Source: Pratylenchus scribneri
Taxonomy: Eukaryota > Nematoda > Chromadorea > Rhabditida > Pratylenchidae
Direction of reading: 5' to 3'
Length of the DNA: 64,000 nt
Assembly (NCBI GenBank): GCA_030063045.1
Contig: JAQSEB010000086.1
Span: 434,001-498,000 of the forward strand
The notes under the pieces were generated by a model that was not told the DNA's origin, did no database searches, and saw only the letters and a list, made by a program, of their open reading frames with translations. Both the position numbers and the translations under genes were made by a program. The stretch's first letter is position 1, and each line of letters begins with the position of its first letter. Positions 41,671 to 51,994 of the stretch are shown here, in pieces.

Positions 41671-44600
41671 CTTCAAATATTTTGTGGTTAATTATGCCAT
41701 CAATTAATCCGTAAGAAGCCAAATTTGTGGCCATTTATAATAATTCATCAAGGATTGAATCAATGTGATTTTATTATCAATTTAATAAAGAGACTTTTGG
41801 CTATCCAATGATATTATTTTAATTAAAATTGATTCATAATTAGCAAAGTTATGCCCCAAAAAACTATTTAAAATGACCTTTACTGATTAACGAAATTTAA
41901 AGTGGTTTTTAGGGCATAACTCCGTCAATTTCTAAACCAATTTAGATAAAAATTAATGTCATTTGATAGCCAAAAGTCTATTCTTAATTGGTTCAATCCT
42001 TGATGAGTTATAAGCATTCGCGACAAATTGATGGTATAGCTTAAAACACTGACCAATTGCCGTTTTTCCTCCTCTTTGCTCTCCTGGAATCCCTCAACCA
42101 AAATGGCCACCAACAAATTGAAAAGCACATAATTCCCAAATGTCATTAGGGCAACAAAATAGAGGGCAGCCCAAGGGGTGGTCTGGGCCATTCCATTGAA
42201 GAGGACCATATTCCAATCTTCGCATGTTAGAATCTTTGGAAATTTTCAAAAGGAATTTTAGAATGGCAAATGAGAAAATTAAATTAAAAGAAAAAGAAAT
42301 GAAATAAAATTTAAGAAGCACGGAACGGGCACCTTACTTTTTTGGAATTTGTGAAAAAACCTACCTGAAAAACGGTGAGAAATGCCCAAACAAAAGTGTC
42401 ATAATTGGCCCTGGAACATTCACAATCACCGTGTCCGGCCCTACTTGCATTGATTTCATCCACAGTGCAACGGGCACCACCCTCCGGGTGCGAACAAAAT
42501 GTGCAGCCGAAAAGGAGCATTCCAAGAAGACTGCCAATTTATGAATGGGTTGGATTTGGATTTCAAAAACGGAAAATTGTTTTATAGGGGAAAATGTGGC
42601 AAATAAAAAAAACGGATATTAAAATATTTAAATTCATCAGATAAATTTAGTGTTATATACCTAATTCGATATGTTGATTTTGTATTTTGGGCCTTTCCTT
42701 AGGCCATAACTCAGCAAGGAGATAACCAATTTTGGAAGGCAATATGCAATTTAAAAGCTTTAAATGTCTTCTAAAAAGTGGCTTTTCTTTTTTTAAAAAA
42801 ATTCCAAACAATTTTTAAAAGTTAGTAACTTTAATTATTGGATTTAATCCTTATAAATTGCCGAAAACTGGTTTGTAAATGTCTTAAAGGATCTTATTTT
42901 GTGAAATATGCTAACCAAATAATCTTTTGAATGGAATTTTTAATTTTAGGAGCCACCCTTTTTACTAATTTTATGATCAATTAAATGGTTATTTTCATTC
43001 CTATTTAATTAATTATTAAATATTCCTTCACAAATTTCAACATCTAATAAATTGGGAAAATTGGTCACAAAACAATCAACAATAATAAACAAAAAATAAA
43101 CACATCAAATCAACAACAAATAAATGAAAAACAATAGAAATAAAAATATAAAAAGCTTAAATATTTGTGAGTTGCGCAAAAAAAAAGTACCTGAAAAACG
43201 GTGGTCAAAGCCCAAAGAAGTGAGTCGAAATTTTTGCGTTCACAACGTTTTACGGGTTGGCCCAGCCAATTGTCTTCAACTTTGCAGAATTTGCAGCCAA
43301 ATAAATTCATTCCCAGAATACTGCAAACAATTTTTAATTTTTTCAGGGGATAAATGATGTTAGATTTAATTAGGGAGAAAAGAAAAAATTCTTTTTTGGT
43401 GCATTTTTCAGTTTAGGGAATTATTGGTTGGGTAAAAATATGTGCAAAATTTGAATTATACTTTTTTTGGAAGGGAATAAAAAATGGGGGAAATATTTAA
43501 TTTGCCGAAAAAATTATAGTTTATCCTAGACGCATAAACCTTAAAGCTTAAACCCAATCGATAGATCTAGTCACATCAATTTATTATATTTTTGGCTTTG
43601 AATTTAACCAATTCTAATTTATTTTGAACCATTAAACCAAAATTGGTTTAAACCGTTTAAAACCCTTTAATTGTTGACCAAACCATACCAAATTATATAC
43701 CATTCAATGCGTCTTGACCAGCTCTATCCAATTTTGGGTATATAGTTTGGGAATGCCCAGGAAAAACCCTCAAACCATATAATTAATTTGGTTTTTGTAT
43801 TTTTTTTTCGACAAATTAAATAGTACCATAAAATGGGTAAAATAATTAAAAATTTTGAGTTAATTATTTCTGAGAAAGGGAATAAAAAATGGGAAAATTT
43901 GTGCAAAAATTCCTTTGAATTTATTTTTTGTGTTGCCTGAAAATGAAGATGAATAGGAGTAAAAGGCCAAAGAAGACGGTGACATTGTCCATTGTTCGTA
44001 ACATCACAACAAGTTGATATCGAAGTGCCGGCATAAATCGAACCAATTTTAGGATTCGCAAAAGGCGAAAGGTGCGAAGCACCGAAAGGCCACCTTTGCC
44101 CTCTTGGAATAATTCGAACACGCTTAAAAAATGGAGAAAATATATTACAGGTTTTGGAGGAGGAATGTTGATATATTTTGTAACAAATTTTTGTAATATT
44201 AAATATGTGGGATAAAATAAAAGAGATTGAAAAATAAATAACTAATTAATGAATTTATTATATTAAATTTATTTCAAGTCCCAGCTAATATTGGCGTAAT
44301 ATTTCATATTAGCCTAAAATCTAAAGAAATTTGTATTCAAATTTTAATTGCAATTTTGAAATACTTCAATACTCAAAAAGTAAATAGTAAATACAAATAT
44401 TCTTCTTTTCTTGCATAAATAAATGACTAACTTAATAAAATTAAAAAATTTATTTCAAATTCCAGCTAAATCGTAATTCATAATATCCAAAATAAATTTG
44501 TTATTACTGTACTTCAAATTTCGAAGAAGGAATCAAATACTCCCAAAGCCTAAAAGGAAAAATCAAATATCTTTTCCTTTTCTTGTAAGGGATAGACAAT

Positions 44601-47600
44601 CGAGGGCGAAGCGAAGGGAAATTACAAATTATTGTAGGGAAATGGATACAGTATCTATTTTCCTTCCATAAACAGTAATGAAAGAGGGGAGGGTGAAATG
44701 GACAATGTGAAATTGCCCAAGGGAAAATCATTTTCATGATTAGGTAAAGAGAAAAGACACTTAAAAGTTCAGAGTACAGTATCCCTTTCCCCTTTCTTTT
44801 TTAAAAGGGAAAATAATTTTAAGAGAGGCCTTAAAATTAGAATTAAATTTGTTAATTTTATCAGACCTCAATGCCACAATTCCTCCATCAAAAAGATTGA
44901 ACCCGTCGGACAAATAGCCAAAGAAACCATCGGCAACAATTTTCAAGAACATTTCCAAGGCAAATAAGGCAGTGAAGAAAAAATTACTGTATTCCAAAAT
45001 GGTGGTCAACAATTCTGGTTGTTGATGATATTCCACACCCATTGAGAGGGTATTCACCAAAATGGCAACCAAAATGCCACGGGTGAAATGATCACAACAA
45101 ACAACCCTGCCAAAATACATATTTGGTAGAATTTAAAAGTAAATGAGGGAAAATGAGGATTCGCACCAATTTAATGCGGTTTATATTAACTCAGCAAGAA
45201 CTGAACTAATTTTGATATTTTTATATCAAAAAGAATAGATTTTTGGCTATCTAATAAAACATTAATTTTATTTAAATTGGTTCAGAATTGATAAAATTTT
45301 ACTCAATAAACTATTTCAAATGGTATTTTTTTTAGTATGAATTAAGTGACTATTTTTTTAGCATAATTTCATCAATTCTGAACCAATCTAAATAAAATTA
45401 ATATTGTTTGATAGGCATCAGTTTATTTTTTAATTTGATAATAAAATCATTAAAATTGATTCCATTTTTGATGAATTATTTTAAACGGCGACAACTTGGC
45501 TCCTGGTTAGTGGTTACCCTTTCAAAACTCACTTTCGAACCCTCAATTGAATTGCTCGCCATCGACTTTCGCTACTCGGTTTCGAAGAACGATTCGAACG
45601 GGCACTTCCCTCTCTCAATCCTATGTAGAATAAATTACAAGTTTTAAAAAGATAATTAAATCCCTTATTAATAACTCACTTCCCACTGTGCCATTTCGCC
45701 TTTCCTTCTCGGCTTTATTTTCTTGCTTTTCCTCCTCCTCTTTATTGTCATCTTCAACCCTCAATTCACTTCGTTTACTGCCATTCTCCTCCTTTTCATC
45801 TTTACTACCATCGGCCATTCCCCTTCTTTTTTCTCTCCATTTTTGGCCAATCCATCTGCTTCCTCTTTGACTCCAATGCCTCAGGGCACGTACAATGGCT
45901 AAAACCAGAATCAGTTTAAACCGTTTAATACCCTTTAATTTTGACCTGCATAGACACTGTCACCTTGGTCGTTGTCATCTTCACGCAATGCAATTGAGGA
46001 ACCGGAACCGGCATCACTAACTGTAAATGAAAAATTAATTTACCTAATTTTTTCTACAGTAAATAATTCCTAGAGTTGATTTTGTAGGATCTCTTTTAGA
46101 GGTGGGAGAAATTAATTAGAAAGAAGGAGTAATTAAATAAAATAAGGTAATTAATATATAAGGTTTATTCAAATTTAAAGGGGAATGGAATGATTGAATA
46201 TTCTGCATTAATTAATTATATTGGTCAATATCTCAACGAGAAATAGACAATTTAGGAAGGCGATAATACCATTAGAAAGGTCTGATTTTCTTCTATAAAA
46301 TAACTAAATTAAAATAAAGATTTAGCTAATTTAATTAATTACAAATAATTCTTCGGGGAAAGTGAGCTTTCTCTTTCTCAAAATAATTAAGAAATATAAT
46401 ATAAATTTGGAGAGGAAATTCAGAATTTTCAAATACTTAGTTTATTGCTTCCTATTTAATTTGGCTATTGCCTCCGAATTTTGGGCAATAAACCCATTAT
46501 TATATTTTTGTTTGTAAATAAAAAAAAATTTTTTCTAAAAATTTTTGGCAAATTTTTTCTAAAATTTTTTGGCATACGAAGTGAGCCGGATCGTATCCTC
46601 TTCCTCTCCTCCAGCATTCTCTCAGTTTCGCGTCTTTTTGTTTCGGCAAATTGTGTGGCAATGACAACCAAACAAAGATTGACCATGAAAAAGGCACCAA
46701 TCTGGGCAAAATGGCACAAAATTATTTGAAATAATAAATTGCCAAGGCTTAGAGGAATTTTAATGGAAAAATTCCTGGCATTGAAAAATGGGAAATTTAA
46801 ATTTTTTTGGCCATAATTTTATGACCAAATAATGGAAAAGTATGATGGGAAAAATGTGAGGCAAAATATTGGCATTTTAGTATTTTCTATTTCCTTAGCC
46901 GATATTATTAATATCCCCAAAATCCCCTAATAATAACTGACCACAATGAGTAGCACAAAATAAATCCAATTCCAAAAGGAGTGGGCATCTTGAACATAAT
47001 ACTGAAAAAAAGCAATAAATATAAGGCTTGAATGCGAAATTGCTGACCATAATATCTGTCCATCCCTCCAGTGAAATCACCAAGAAAATGGCGACCCAAG
47101 CGAAACCAATATTGTCAAATGAGACGGAGCCCTTGAATAAAATAGGTGTTAAATAAATTAAAATCACCCCAATTTGGTGCCCTTTAGACTTTCCAATACT
47201 TTTATTTGGGCATTTAACAAAGAAGAAACCTATTCAGGAAGGCGATATGTAATTTGAAAGCTCTAAATATCCACTAAAAATTGACCTCTCTTTTTTGAAA
47301 ATTTGAAATAATTTCTGTACAAAATAAGCGACTTTTCCTTATAATCGAGTTTATTATACTCAAAGACATATATTAGATTTTAAAATGTAAATTTCATAAA
47401 ATTGACAAAAGATAAATTACAGAGGATATTTATAGGTTTTAAAATGGTATAATGCCTTCCAGTATATTTTTTATCTCATTGATTGTGAGCTATGGCTAAA
47501 ATCTTGACTCATACTAGAACATCTCTACAGAAATGTCTCTACTGCCTTATTGGAATTATAATGATTTTAACATTTTCAAATGGAGTGAAATGGTTTCCTA

Positions 47601-50600
47601 TTTTGTGATTTGACATAAATAATTGCCTGGAATGGATTTTTGTGCATGACACGGCATTCGGAATAATACAAATTCCAATTTATGCAAACAGATTTGTCCG
47701 CTTCATTTTGCCCACCATTTTGGCCTCCATCCTCCCACCATCTGTACTCCTCCAATGTTAAATTGCATTTGTTCCCATTTTGAAGATATGGAGGCAAATG
47801 TTGGCAAGTATGCAGTCCGGAGGAGTCCGGCTGCGAGCAAATATAGTCCAACGAAGTGTCTTGCGGAATATAGTACCTGATGAGAAAAATTGCGGGGTTT
47901 CATAAATGAGAGGAAAATGTAGAAAAGTTGTTACCTTTTTATTTAATTTTTCGGATGAAATTTACCCTTAAAATTACGGTTAGAATTTCATCTTACTTTA
48001 GACATTTCTATAGCTAATATTGGCTCTCTCCAATGATATATTTAACATAAAATTGTTAAACGTTTGTTATGGTTATTATAAATATAGAAAAATCGTTATA
48101 TTAATTGCTATAATATGGCCAGAATTGTACAGTTTATGATGTTCAATATATCATTAATTAGATAGCCAATATTTTTAGACTATTAAATGCATTTTAGATC
48201 ATTTAAATTGGTTAATAGATTGATGAGATGTAGTTCTTTGAAATCACTGACACGAAATGCGAATAGTAAAGAAGGAAATGGCTGTTTCTCAAAATTATTC
48301 CAAAAAATCTAAATTTATATTAAAATATTTTAAAAAATATTTAAATTTTAGGAAAAATTTGAAAAATAAATTATAATAAAATATTAATTTTACCTGCTTA
48401 ATGACACATCCGTGGGCAATGAAACATTGGCCCAGGCCAGCCCCTCGGTAGGTGGCAAATTGATGACGCAACGATTGCGAAGGAGGCCGGCCCAAAGTTG
48501 GACACCGATGATGCCAAAAATGAAGAAAACGAAGAAACAAAGAAGTAACACATTGCCCAACATTGGCAACGTGTCCAAAAGGAGATTCACTGGAATTTAG
48601 GAGAGAAATTAATAAAAGAATTCGGAATAGGCAATATTGTCTTCGTTTAAAAAATTCTTTAAAGATTGAACCAATTTTGATGTTTTTTAGTATCAAATGA
48701 TAGAGCTGACTTTTGACTTATTTTAATTAATTTATAATTTTTGGAATTGTGTCCATAAATTATTTGAAAATTACCTATACTTTTTGCGATAATTTCAGTG
48801 AATTTTTTGGTATAAAGACAATTTAAATAAAATCAATATTATTTATTAATTTGATACCAAAATCATCAAAATTAGTCCAATCCTTGATGAGTTATTATAA
48901 ACGACGAAGTTTAATTGTATTTGAATTTTACCAACCCAGAATTCGCATCGATGGAATCCTGTTGACGGCACGAAGTGGCCTCAACACCCGAATTGTCCGA
49001 ATGGCAGTCAAATTCAAATTGCCCAAATATTCTTGCAATAAATATTCCGCAACACCCGCAAAAACAATGAAAAAGTCGAGGCGATTCCACTGAAAAATGA
49101 AATATAATTACGGATAGAAATATTTTTTAATGAAATTATAAAATAAAATTAAATTTATTTTAATTTTCCATTTTATTAACAATTCCCCCCTCCTCCCTCC
49201 TTTTTCTCACCGTATCGCCAAGATATGCGGCATCACCCCAAAAGCCAAGGGCCAAAATTTTGACCACCTTTTTATTAAAAATAAATGAAATTAGAGGGAT
49301 TATTCCAACCATTTCCATGGCAAAATATCCAAAAATGGCATGATCAATTATTGAGAGGATGCCGCATCGATATGTTCGACAGTCATTGCCATCTTCGCAT
49401 GGCCTATACATTCCAAGGGTAACGCAATTGATGAGAATTACAATCATCTGAAAATAATTTAATTTATTCAAAAAAGCAAGAAATCATCCATCGGCATTTT
49501 TAAGGATAGAAATTGCCAAAAAAAAAAAGAATAAATAATGCCTAAGGGTTTATCCTACCGTTTACCAAAATTGGAAAGAGTTGGTTAAGACAAGATGCAT
49601 TGAATGGTATATAATTTGGTGATGCTTTGGTCAACAATTAAAGGGTATTAAAGGGTTTAAACCCATTTTGGTTCAAAACTAAGTTAGAACTGATTATGAT
49701 TATACTCAAACCAAAATATAATCAAATGATGCATCTTGACGAGATCAATTGATTGAGTTTAGGTTTGTGTTTTATGTATTCTAAGATTCATTTCTGAATT
49801 GCTAAATCTTTTCGGAAATATATTTGATAAATTAGCCAAAAACAACAATATGAATGCATATATTTGACCTAAAGGGATTATCAAGTATATCTAATAGCTT
49901 AATTCCATGACGTAAATATAAATATCATGGATGCATGCATGTCTTTTAAAAATTTGACTAAAAATTAAAAAAAACTATCAAAAATTATGCAAAAAATGGC
50001 CTAGGGAAGACTTACTGTGAGTCTATCGAACCATGGATTGTTCACGGCCTGCAATGCCCAAGACCGAGGCAATTTATCTTGTCGAAAATAGCCCAGGGAA
50101 AGTGACTCAAATCTGAACATTTTTTTGGCACAAAATCAAATAAAATTTGAACAATCGACAAACCCAGGAAAGGGCAATTCTTCTTCATCCTCCACATCTT
50201 CCGTGCCATCCAAATTCTTCTTCTTCTTCCCATTTTCTTCTTCCACTTCTTCCTTTTCCGAACTTCCATCCGATGAGTCCACATTCTCCGATTCGGCCCA
50301 TTCCACGCAGGTTGGTCGACGCCTCATCGACTTTTGGCTTCCACCATTTTGTGAAGTGCCCGGTTGTTGTTCATCGTCATCGAAACCGCCGCCGGTCGTT
50401 TGCTGAATTTTACGAAGAATTGTTTGACCGGCTGGCACAAACATTCATTGGATTCAATGGGCTAAACTATTCCGGGAGCTGCCCAACTTGATGCCGTTTA
50501 TAATAACTACAGGGAGTGAACCAATTTTGATGTTTTTGTTATCAAATTAAAGAGCATACTTTTGGCTATAAATGATATTAATTTTATTTAAATTGGTTCA

Positions 50601-51366
50601 GAATTGTTGGAATTGTGTCCAAAAAAGCATTGATATTTTGCCAATTCTTATTAGTGAAGATGAAGGTAATTTTAAATAGTTTTTGAGCATAATTTCAGCA
50701 ATTCTGAATAAATAAAATTAATATTATTTGATAGCCATAAGTCTGTTATATAATTTACCTCAAAATCATCAAAATAAATGCAATTGTTGATAATTATTTT
50801 AAACGGCGACAAATTGGGCCATATATGAAACTAATCTCCACAATACAATTTGGTTAGCCCAAAATTGGATGGAATATATGTCAAAAATGGAGGCTGAATA
50901 TTTATGTTTTTGGGCCACCTGCTTTTCCTCCCCTTTTTCACATTCTCATTCCCATTCCATTCATGCCTTCCATCATAAACCCATCCGAGCGTGTGGCCTT
51001 GCCAACACAATAAAAAGAATAAAGGGGAATGGGGTTGGGGGTTCACGCTTTAGGGACCCATTGCCTCTTAAAAAGTCGAGGTAGAAACTAACAAAGAGAA
51101 AGGATGAAGGGGGAAGGCTTTTTGGTTTTTGGCACCAAAATTGGGTGGGCAGAGGCGGCTGGAAAGTGGTTTTTTAATGCTTTGGCAAATTTTGGGACAT
51201 TCAGAATGAAAGGCGGGGGTAGTTTTTAATGTTATGGCCATATAATAAGTTGAAAAAAGGCACAACGACCTGTTCATCGGCCAGCCTTTCCCGATCGCTT
51301 TCATCCCTTTTCCGGCGCACCGAATGTTTTCTGCTGCCAACCGATTGACGCCGAAGGGTGCCAGGC
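41336..51366 (-). CDS. cca-1: T-type (Cav3) voltage-gated calcium channel alpha-1 subunit, N-terminal half (partial gene)
   Basis: Pore-forming subunit of a low-voltage-activated calcium channel in the plasma membrane. Exons 5' to 3' (minus): 51366-51270, 50402-50164, 50112-50016, 49447-49310, 49267-49211, 49089-48936, 48589-48394, 47876-47627, 47131-47048, 47001-46942, 46701-46578, 46020-45946, 45898-45680, 45620-45533, 45106-44867, 44122-43937, then 43320-43191 or 42530-42365, then 42233-42054, 41670-41485, 41437-41336. Every junction keeps frame, giving 967 residues with the short alternative exon or 979 with the long one. T-type identity rests on RPCEDGNDC and ICSQP in domain I, the filter segments SLEGWTD and CEDWN, and [10 protein letters not shown] after domain II S6. 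Sodium and NALCN channels differ at these places. Domains III and IV are missing from the window; the satellite begins where they should follow. The start codon is not identified. Confidence 0.95.
41720..42031. repeat. Foldback element F1, copy 1 (cca-1 intron)
   Basis: About 310 bp with long inverted halves. The left half has TTCATCAAGGATTGAA and TTTTGGCTATCCAATGATA; the right half has their reverse complements (TGATAGCCAAAAGTC, TTCAATCCTTGATGAG). It makes up most of the 383-nt intron between 42054 and 41670. Ends resemble TTTGTGGCC / CGCGACAAA. No ORF. Confidence 0.8.
42054..45106 (-). CDS. cca-1: cca-1 domain II exons (S1-S6)
   Basis: Exon 45106-44867: S1 and S2 ([28 protein letters not shown]) and S3 ([11 protein letters not shown]). 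Exon 44122-43937: voltage sensor S4 ([15 protein letters not shown]) and S5 ([12 protein letters not shown]). It ends at CAG/GCAACA, a GC donor. Then one of two alternative turret exons follows (listed separately). Exon 42233-42054: pore and S6, with ILTCEDWN holding the selectivity glutamate, [18 protein letters not shown], and [17 protein letters not shown]. The residue before the filter Glu is Cys, where vertebrate Cav3 has Gln. Glu in both visible filters agrees with the first two positions of the EEDD filter of T-type channels. Confidence 0.95.
42365..42530 (-). CDS. cca-1: cca-1 alternative domain II turret exon, five-cysteine form (exon 12b-like)
   Basis: 166 nt, entered in phase 2 (GGCAG/T) and left in phase 0 (TTTTTCAG/GTAGGT), just like the exon at 43191-43320. 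Codes [13 protein letters not shown], then a loop 12 residues longer than its partner with cysteines at ARC, GDC and EC, then [17 protein letters not shown]. Five cysteines in all. The start (LGM-LFGC-FC) and end (W-A-TVFQ) align with the partner exon while the middle has diverged, as expected for an old tandem exon duplication. Matches the penta-cysteine class of invertebrate Cav3 turret exons. Confidence 0.9.
42695..42910. repeat. Dispersed element F2, copy 1 (between the alternative turret exons)
   Basis: Family marks: GCCATAACTCAGCAAGGAG, GGAAGGCAATATGCAATTT, and TCTAAAAAGTGGCTTTTC. Lies in the 660-nt intron separating the two alternative domain II turret exons. Confidence 0.7.
43191..43320 (-). 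CDS. cca-1: cca-1 alternative domain II turret exon, three-cysteine form (exon 12a-like)
   Basis: 130 nt, entered in phase 2 (AG/T) after TTTGCAG and left in phase 0 (TTTTTCAG/GTAC). Codes [13 protein letters not shown], a short loop with [14 protein letters not shown], and TTVFQ. Three cysteines (GC, FC, RC). It lies 5' of the five-cysteine exon and has the same boundary phases, so only one of the two fits in a normal channel; including both would repeat the S5-end/pore-helix segment. In molluscan Cav3 channels a pair called 12a and 12b alters sodium against calcium permeability; I apply this by homology. Confidence 0.9.
43515..43780 (+). repeat. Dispersed element F3, copy 2 (cca-1 intron)
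   Basis: Longest copy: CCTAGACGCATAAACC, AATTGGTTTAAACCGTTTAA, CAAATTATATACCATTCAAT and GCTCTATCCAATTTTGGG. In the intron before the three-cysteine turret exon. Confidence 0.82.
44123..44866. other. 744-nt cca-1 intron with a diverged direct repeat
   Basis: No coding exon seen. Two similar segments, near 44263 (TTTATTTCAAGTCCCAGCTA) and near 44450 (TTTATTTCAAATTCCAGCTA), form a diverged direct repeat about 180 bp apart. None of F1-F3 is recognisable. Confidence 0.5.
45169..45502. repeat. Foldback element F1, copy 2 (cca-1 intron)
   Basis: Inverted halves are marked by TTTTGGCTATCTAATAAAA and ATTGTTTGATAGGCATC, and by AAATTGGTTCAGAATTGAT and ATCAATTCTGAACCAAT. The right end is AAACGGCGACAACTTGG. 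Fills the intron between 45533 and 45106. Confidence 0.8.
45533..46020 (-). CDS. cca-1: cca-1 I-II linker exons (three exons)
   Basis: Exons 46020-45946, 45898-45680 and 45620-45533 keep the frame from domain I S6 to domain II S1. The first codes an acidic stretch ([10 protein letters not shown]). The second begins [15 protein letters not shown], an amphipathic basic segment that could be the second gating-brake helix, followed by a very charged Lys/Glu run ([10 protein letters not shown]). The third is Ser/Arg-rich and ends [10 protein letters not shown], which leads into domain II S1. The linker is shorter than in vertebrate Cav3. The 47-nt intron 45945-45899 is almost wholly a fragment of dispersed family F3. 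Confidence 0.88.
45899..45945 (-). repeat. 47-nt cca-1 intron made of an F3 fragment
   Basis: The intron between I-II linker exons runs GTCAAAATTAAAGGG ... GGTTTTAG on the minus strand. On the plus strand it carries CAGTTTAAACCGTTTAATAC and CCTTTAATTTTGAC, the core of family F3. Donor and acceptor fall at the ends of the fragment. Confidence 0.75.
46220..46330. repeat. Dispersed element F2, copy 2 (partial, cca-1 intron)
   Basis: Short copy with GTCAATATCTCAACGAG, TTTAGGAAGGCGATAATACC and ATTAGAAAGGTCTG. Only the left arm is recognisable. Sits in the intron between 46578 and 46020. Confidence 0.6.
46578..49447 (-). CDS. cca-1: cca-1 domain I exons (S1-S6 and proximal I-II linker)
   Basis: Eight exons. 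49447-49310: S1 ([11 protein letters not shown]) and S2 start, with [14 protein letters not shown] outside. 49267-49211: rest of S2 (VVKILALG). 49089-48936: S3 ([13 protein letters not shown]) and the S4 voltage sensor, with Arg at three-residue spacing ([15 protein letters not shown]). 48589-48394: S5. 47876-47627: cysteine-rich turret, with ICSQP and CINWN. 47131-47048: pore helix and selectivity glutamate (SLEGWTD). 47001-46942 and 46701-46578: S6 ([15 protein letters not shown]), running into the helix [18 protein letters not shown], where Cav3 channels have the first helix of the gating brake. Introns of 42 and 46 nt occur beside introns of several hundred. The intron after 47627 has a GC donor. 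Confidence 0.95.
47205..47505. repeat. Foldback element F2, copy 3 (cca-1 intron)
   Basis: Left arm CTATTCAGGAAGGCGATATG and AAAGCTCTAAATATCC; right arm GGATATTTATAG, ATAATGCCTTCCAG and GTGAGCTATGGC, in reverse complement. Fills the intron between the domain I turret exon and the pore exon. Confidence 0.72.
48650..48918. repeat. Foldback element F1, copy 3 (cca-1 intron)
   Basis: Begins near AAGATTGAACCAATTTTGAT and ends with ATCCTTGATGAGTTATTA followed by TAAACGACGAAG. More diverged centrally than copies 1 and 2. Sits in the intron between domain I exons 48936 and 48589. Confidence 0.75.
49545..49770 (-). repeat. Dispersed element F3, copy 3 (cca-1 intron, reverse orientation)
   Basis: Reverse complement of the family: GATGCATTGAATGGTATATA, TTTGGTCAACAATTAAAGGG, AAGGGTTTAAACCCATTTTG. 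In the intron before the domain I S1 exon. Confidence 0.8.
50016..51366 (-). CDS. cca-1: cca-1 N-terminal cytoplasmic exons (three exons)
   Basis: Exon 51366-51270 codes a basic segment beginning [11 protein letters not shown] and ending RLADEQ. It is assigned from its acceptor (TTTTAG), its donor (CAG/GTCGTT) and phase agreement with the next exon. Exon 50402-50164 is acidic and low-complexity and ends EEELPFPG; a 51-nt intron follows. Exon 50112-50016 codes [14 protein letters not shown] and NNPWFDRLT, which match the conserved Cav3 stretch just before domain I S1 (PRSW, NPWF). An ATG at 50444 in frame with the second exon is preceded directly by a stop and could be an alternative start; splicing at ATTCAG/CAAACG would skip it. 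Confidence is high for the third exon, good for the second, moderate for the first. Confidence 0.75.
50490..50820. repeat. Foldback element F1, copy 4 (upstream of second cca-1 exon)
   Basis: Clear terminal inverted repeats: GCCGTTTATAATAAC on the left and ATTATTTTAAACGGCGACAA on the right. TTTTGGCTATAAATGATA is matched by ATTATTTGATAGCCATAAG. This copy shows the element ends best. Confidence 0.82.
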
Positions 51367-51994
51367 CTAAAAGCAATGATTTTTATTGAAATTTGGATAA
51401 TTTTTAAATTGCCGAAAAATTATGAATTTGTCAAAAACTTTTCGTTTGAGAAAATTATCATATTTGAGGACATACTTATAATTTAGACAAATCACATTTA
51501 CTTAAGATTACTAATTCCTATGCTCCGAATTTTAGCTAAAAACTAAATGTACGCTCAGCTCAATCCTAATAAGTCCAATTATTTGTTATGGCCAAGATAA
51601 ATGGCTTCAAAAAATAATTTTTCGATAAGAAAACTTTTCGACAAATTAAATTTTTCCCATTTAAAATTTGAATGAATTGCCTTTTTTGACTGAATTTTGA
51701 AAGTGATTTGAATGAACGCAATTCCTTGGCCACCGGCTGCTGCAACATTTTTTTTTTTGTCTACAATGTTTCAATTGTGGCTATCAATAATAGGAAATGC
51801 TGAAAAAACAATTTGATGGCCAAATATTTGCAGCATTTTTTTGTGGCTGGGAAAGAAAATCGAAGGAAATTTATTTATGAGTGGAAAAAGAATTGGCCAG
51901 CGGCACAAAATTAATTTAAAGAGGGATAAGAAGGAGGAAGGGTGGTGGCCAATTTGTGAATGGGAAATATTTAATTTGCCGAAATAACAAATAT

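Noticed and set aside
41390..41734. Plus-strand and alternative-frame ORFs overlapping the II-III linker
   Set aside because: Shadows of the minus-strand channel exons, which have matching splice phases and homology.
42311..42520. Pseudogene or error copy of the turret exon
   Set aside because: It keeps splice sites, phases and frame, and has a distinct five-cysteine loop, so a functional alternative exon is more likely than a decayed copy.
49160..49471. Single uninterrupted exon through [13 protein letters not shown] in domain I S2
   Set aside because: Those residues come from a 42-nt in-frame intron (GTTGGA...AAAAAG); removing it restores the conserved [11 protein letters not shown].
41336..51366. 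NALCN (nca) or voltage-gated sodium channel
   Set aside because: The domain I RPCED and ICSQP motifs, the Glu residues in both visible filters and the [10 protein letters not shown] end of domain II S6 fit Cav3; NALCN and sodium channels differ there.
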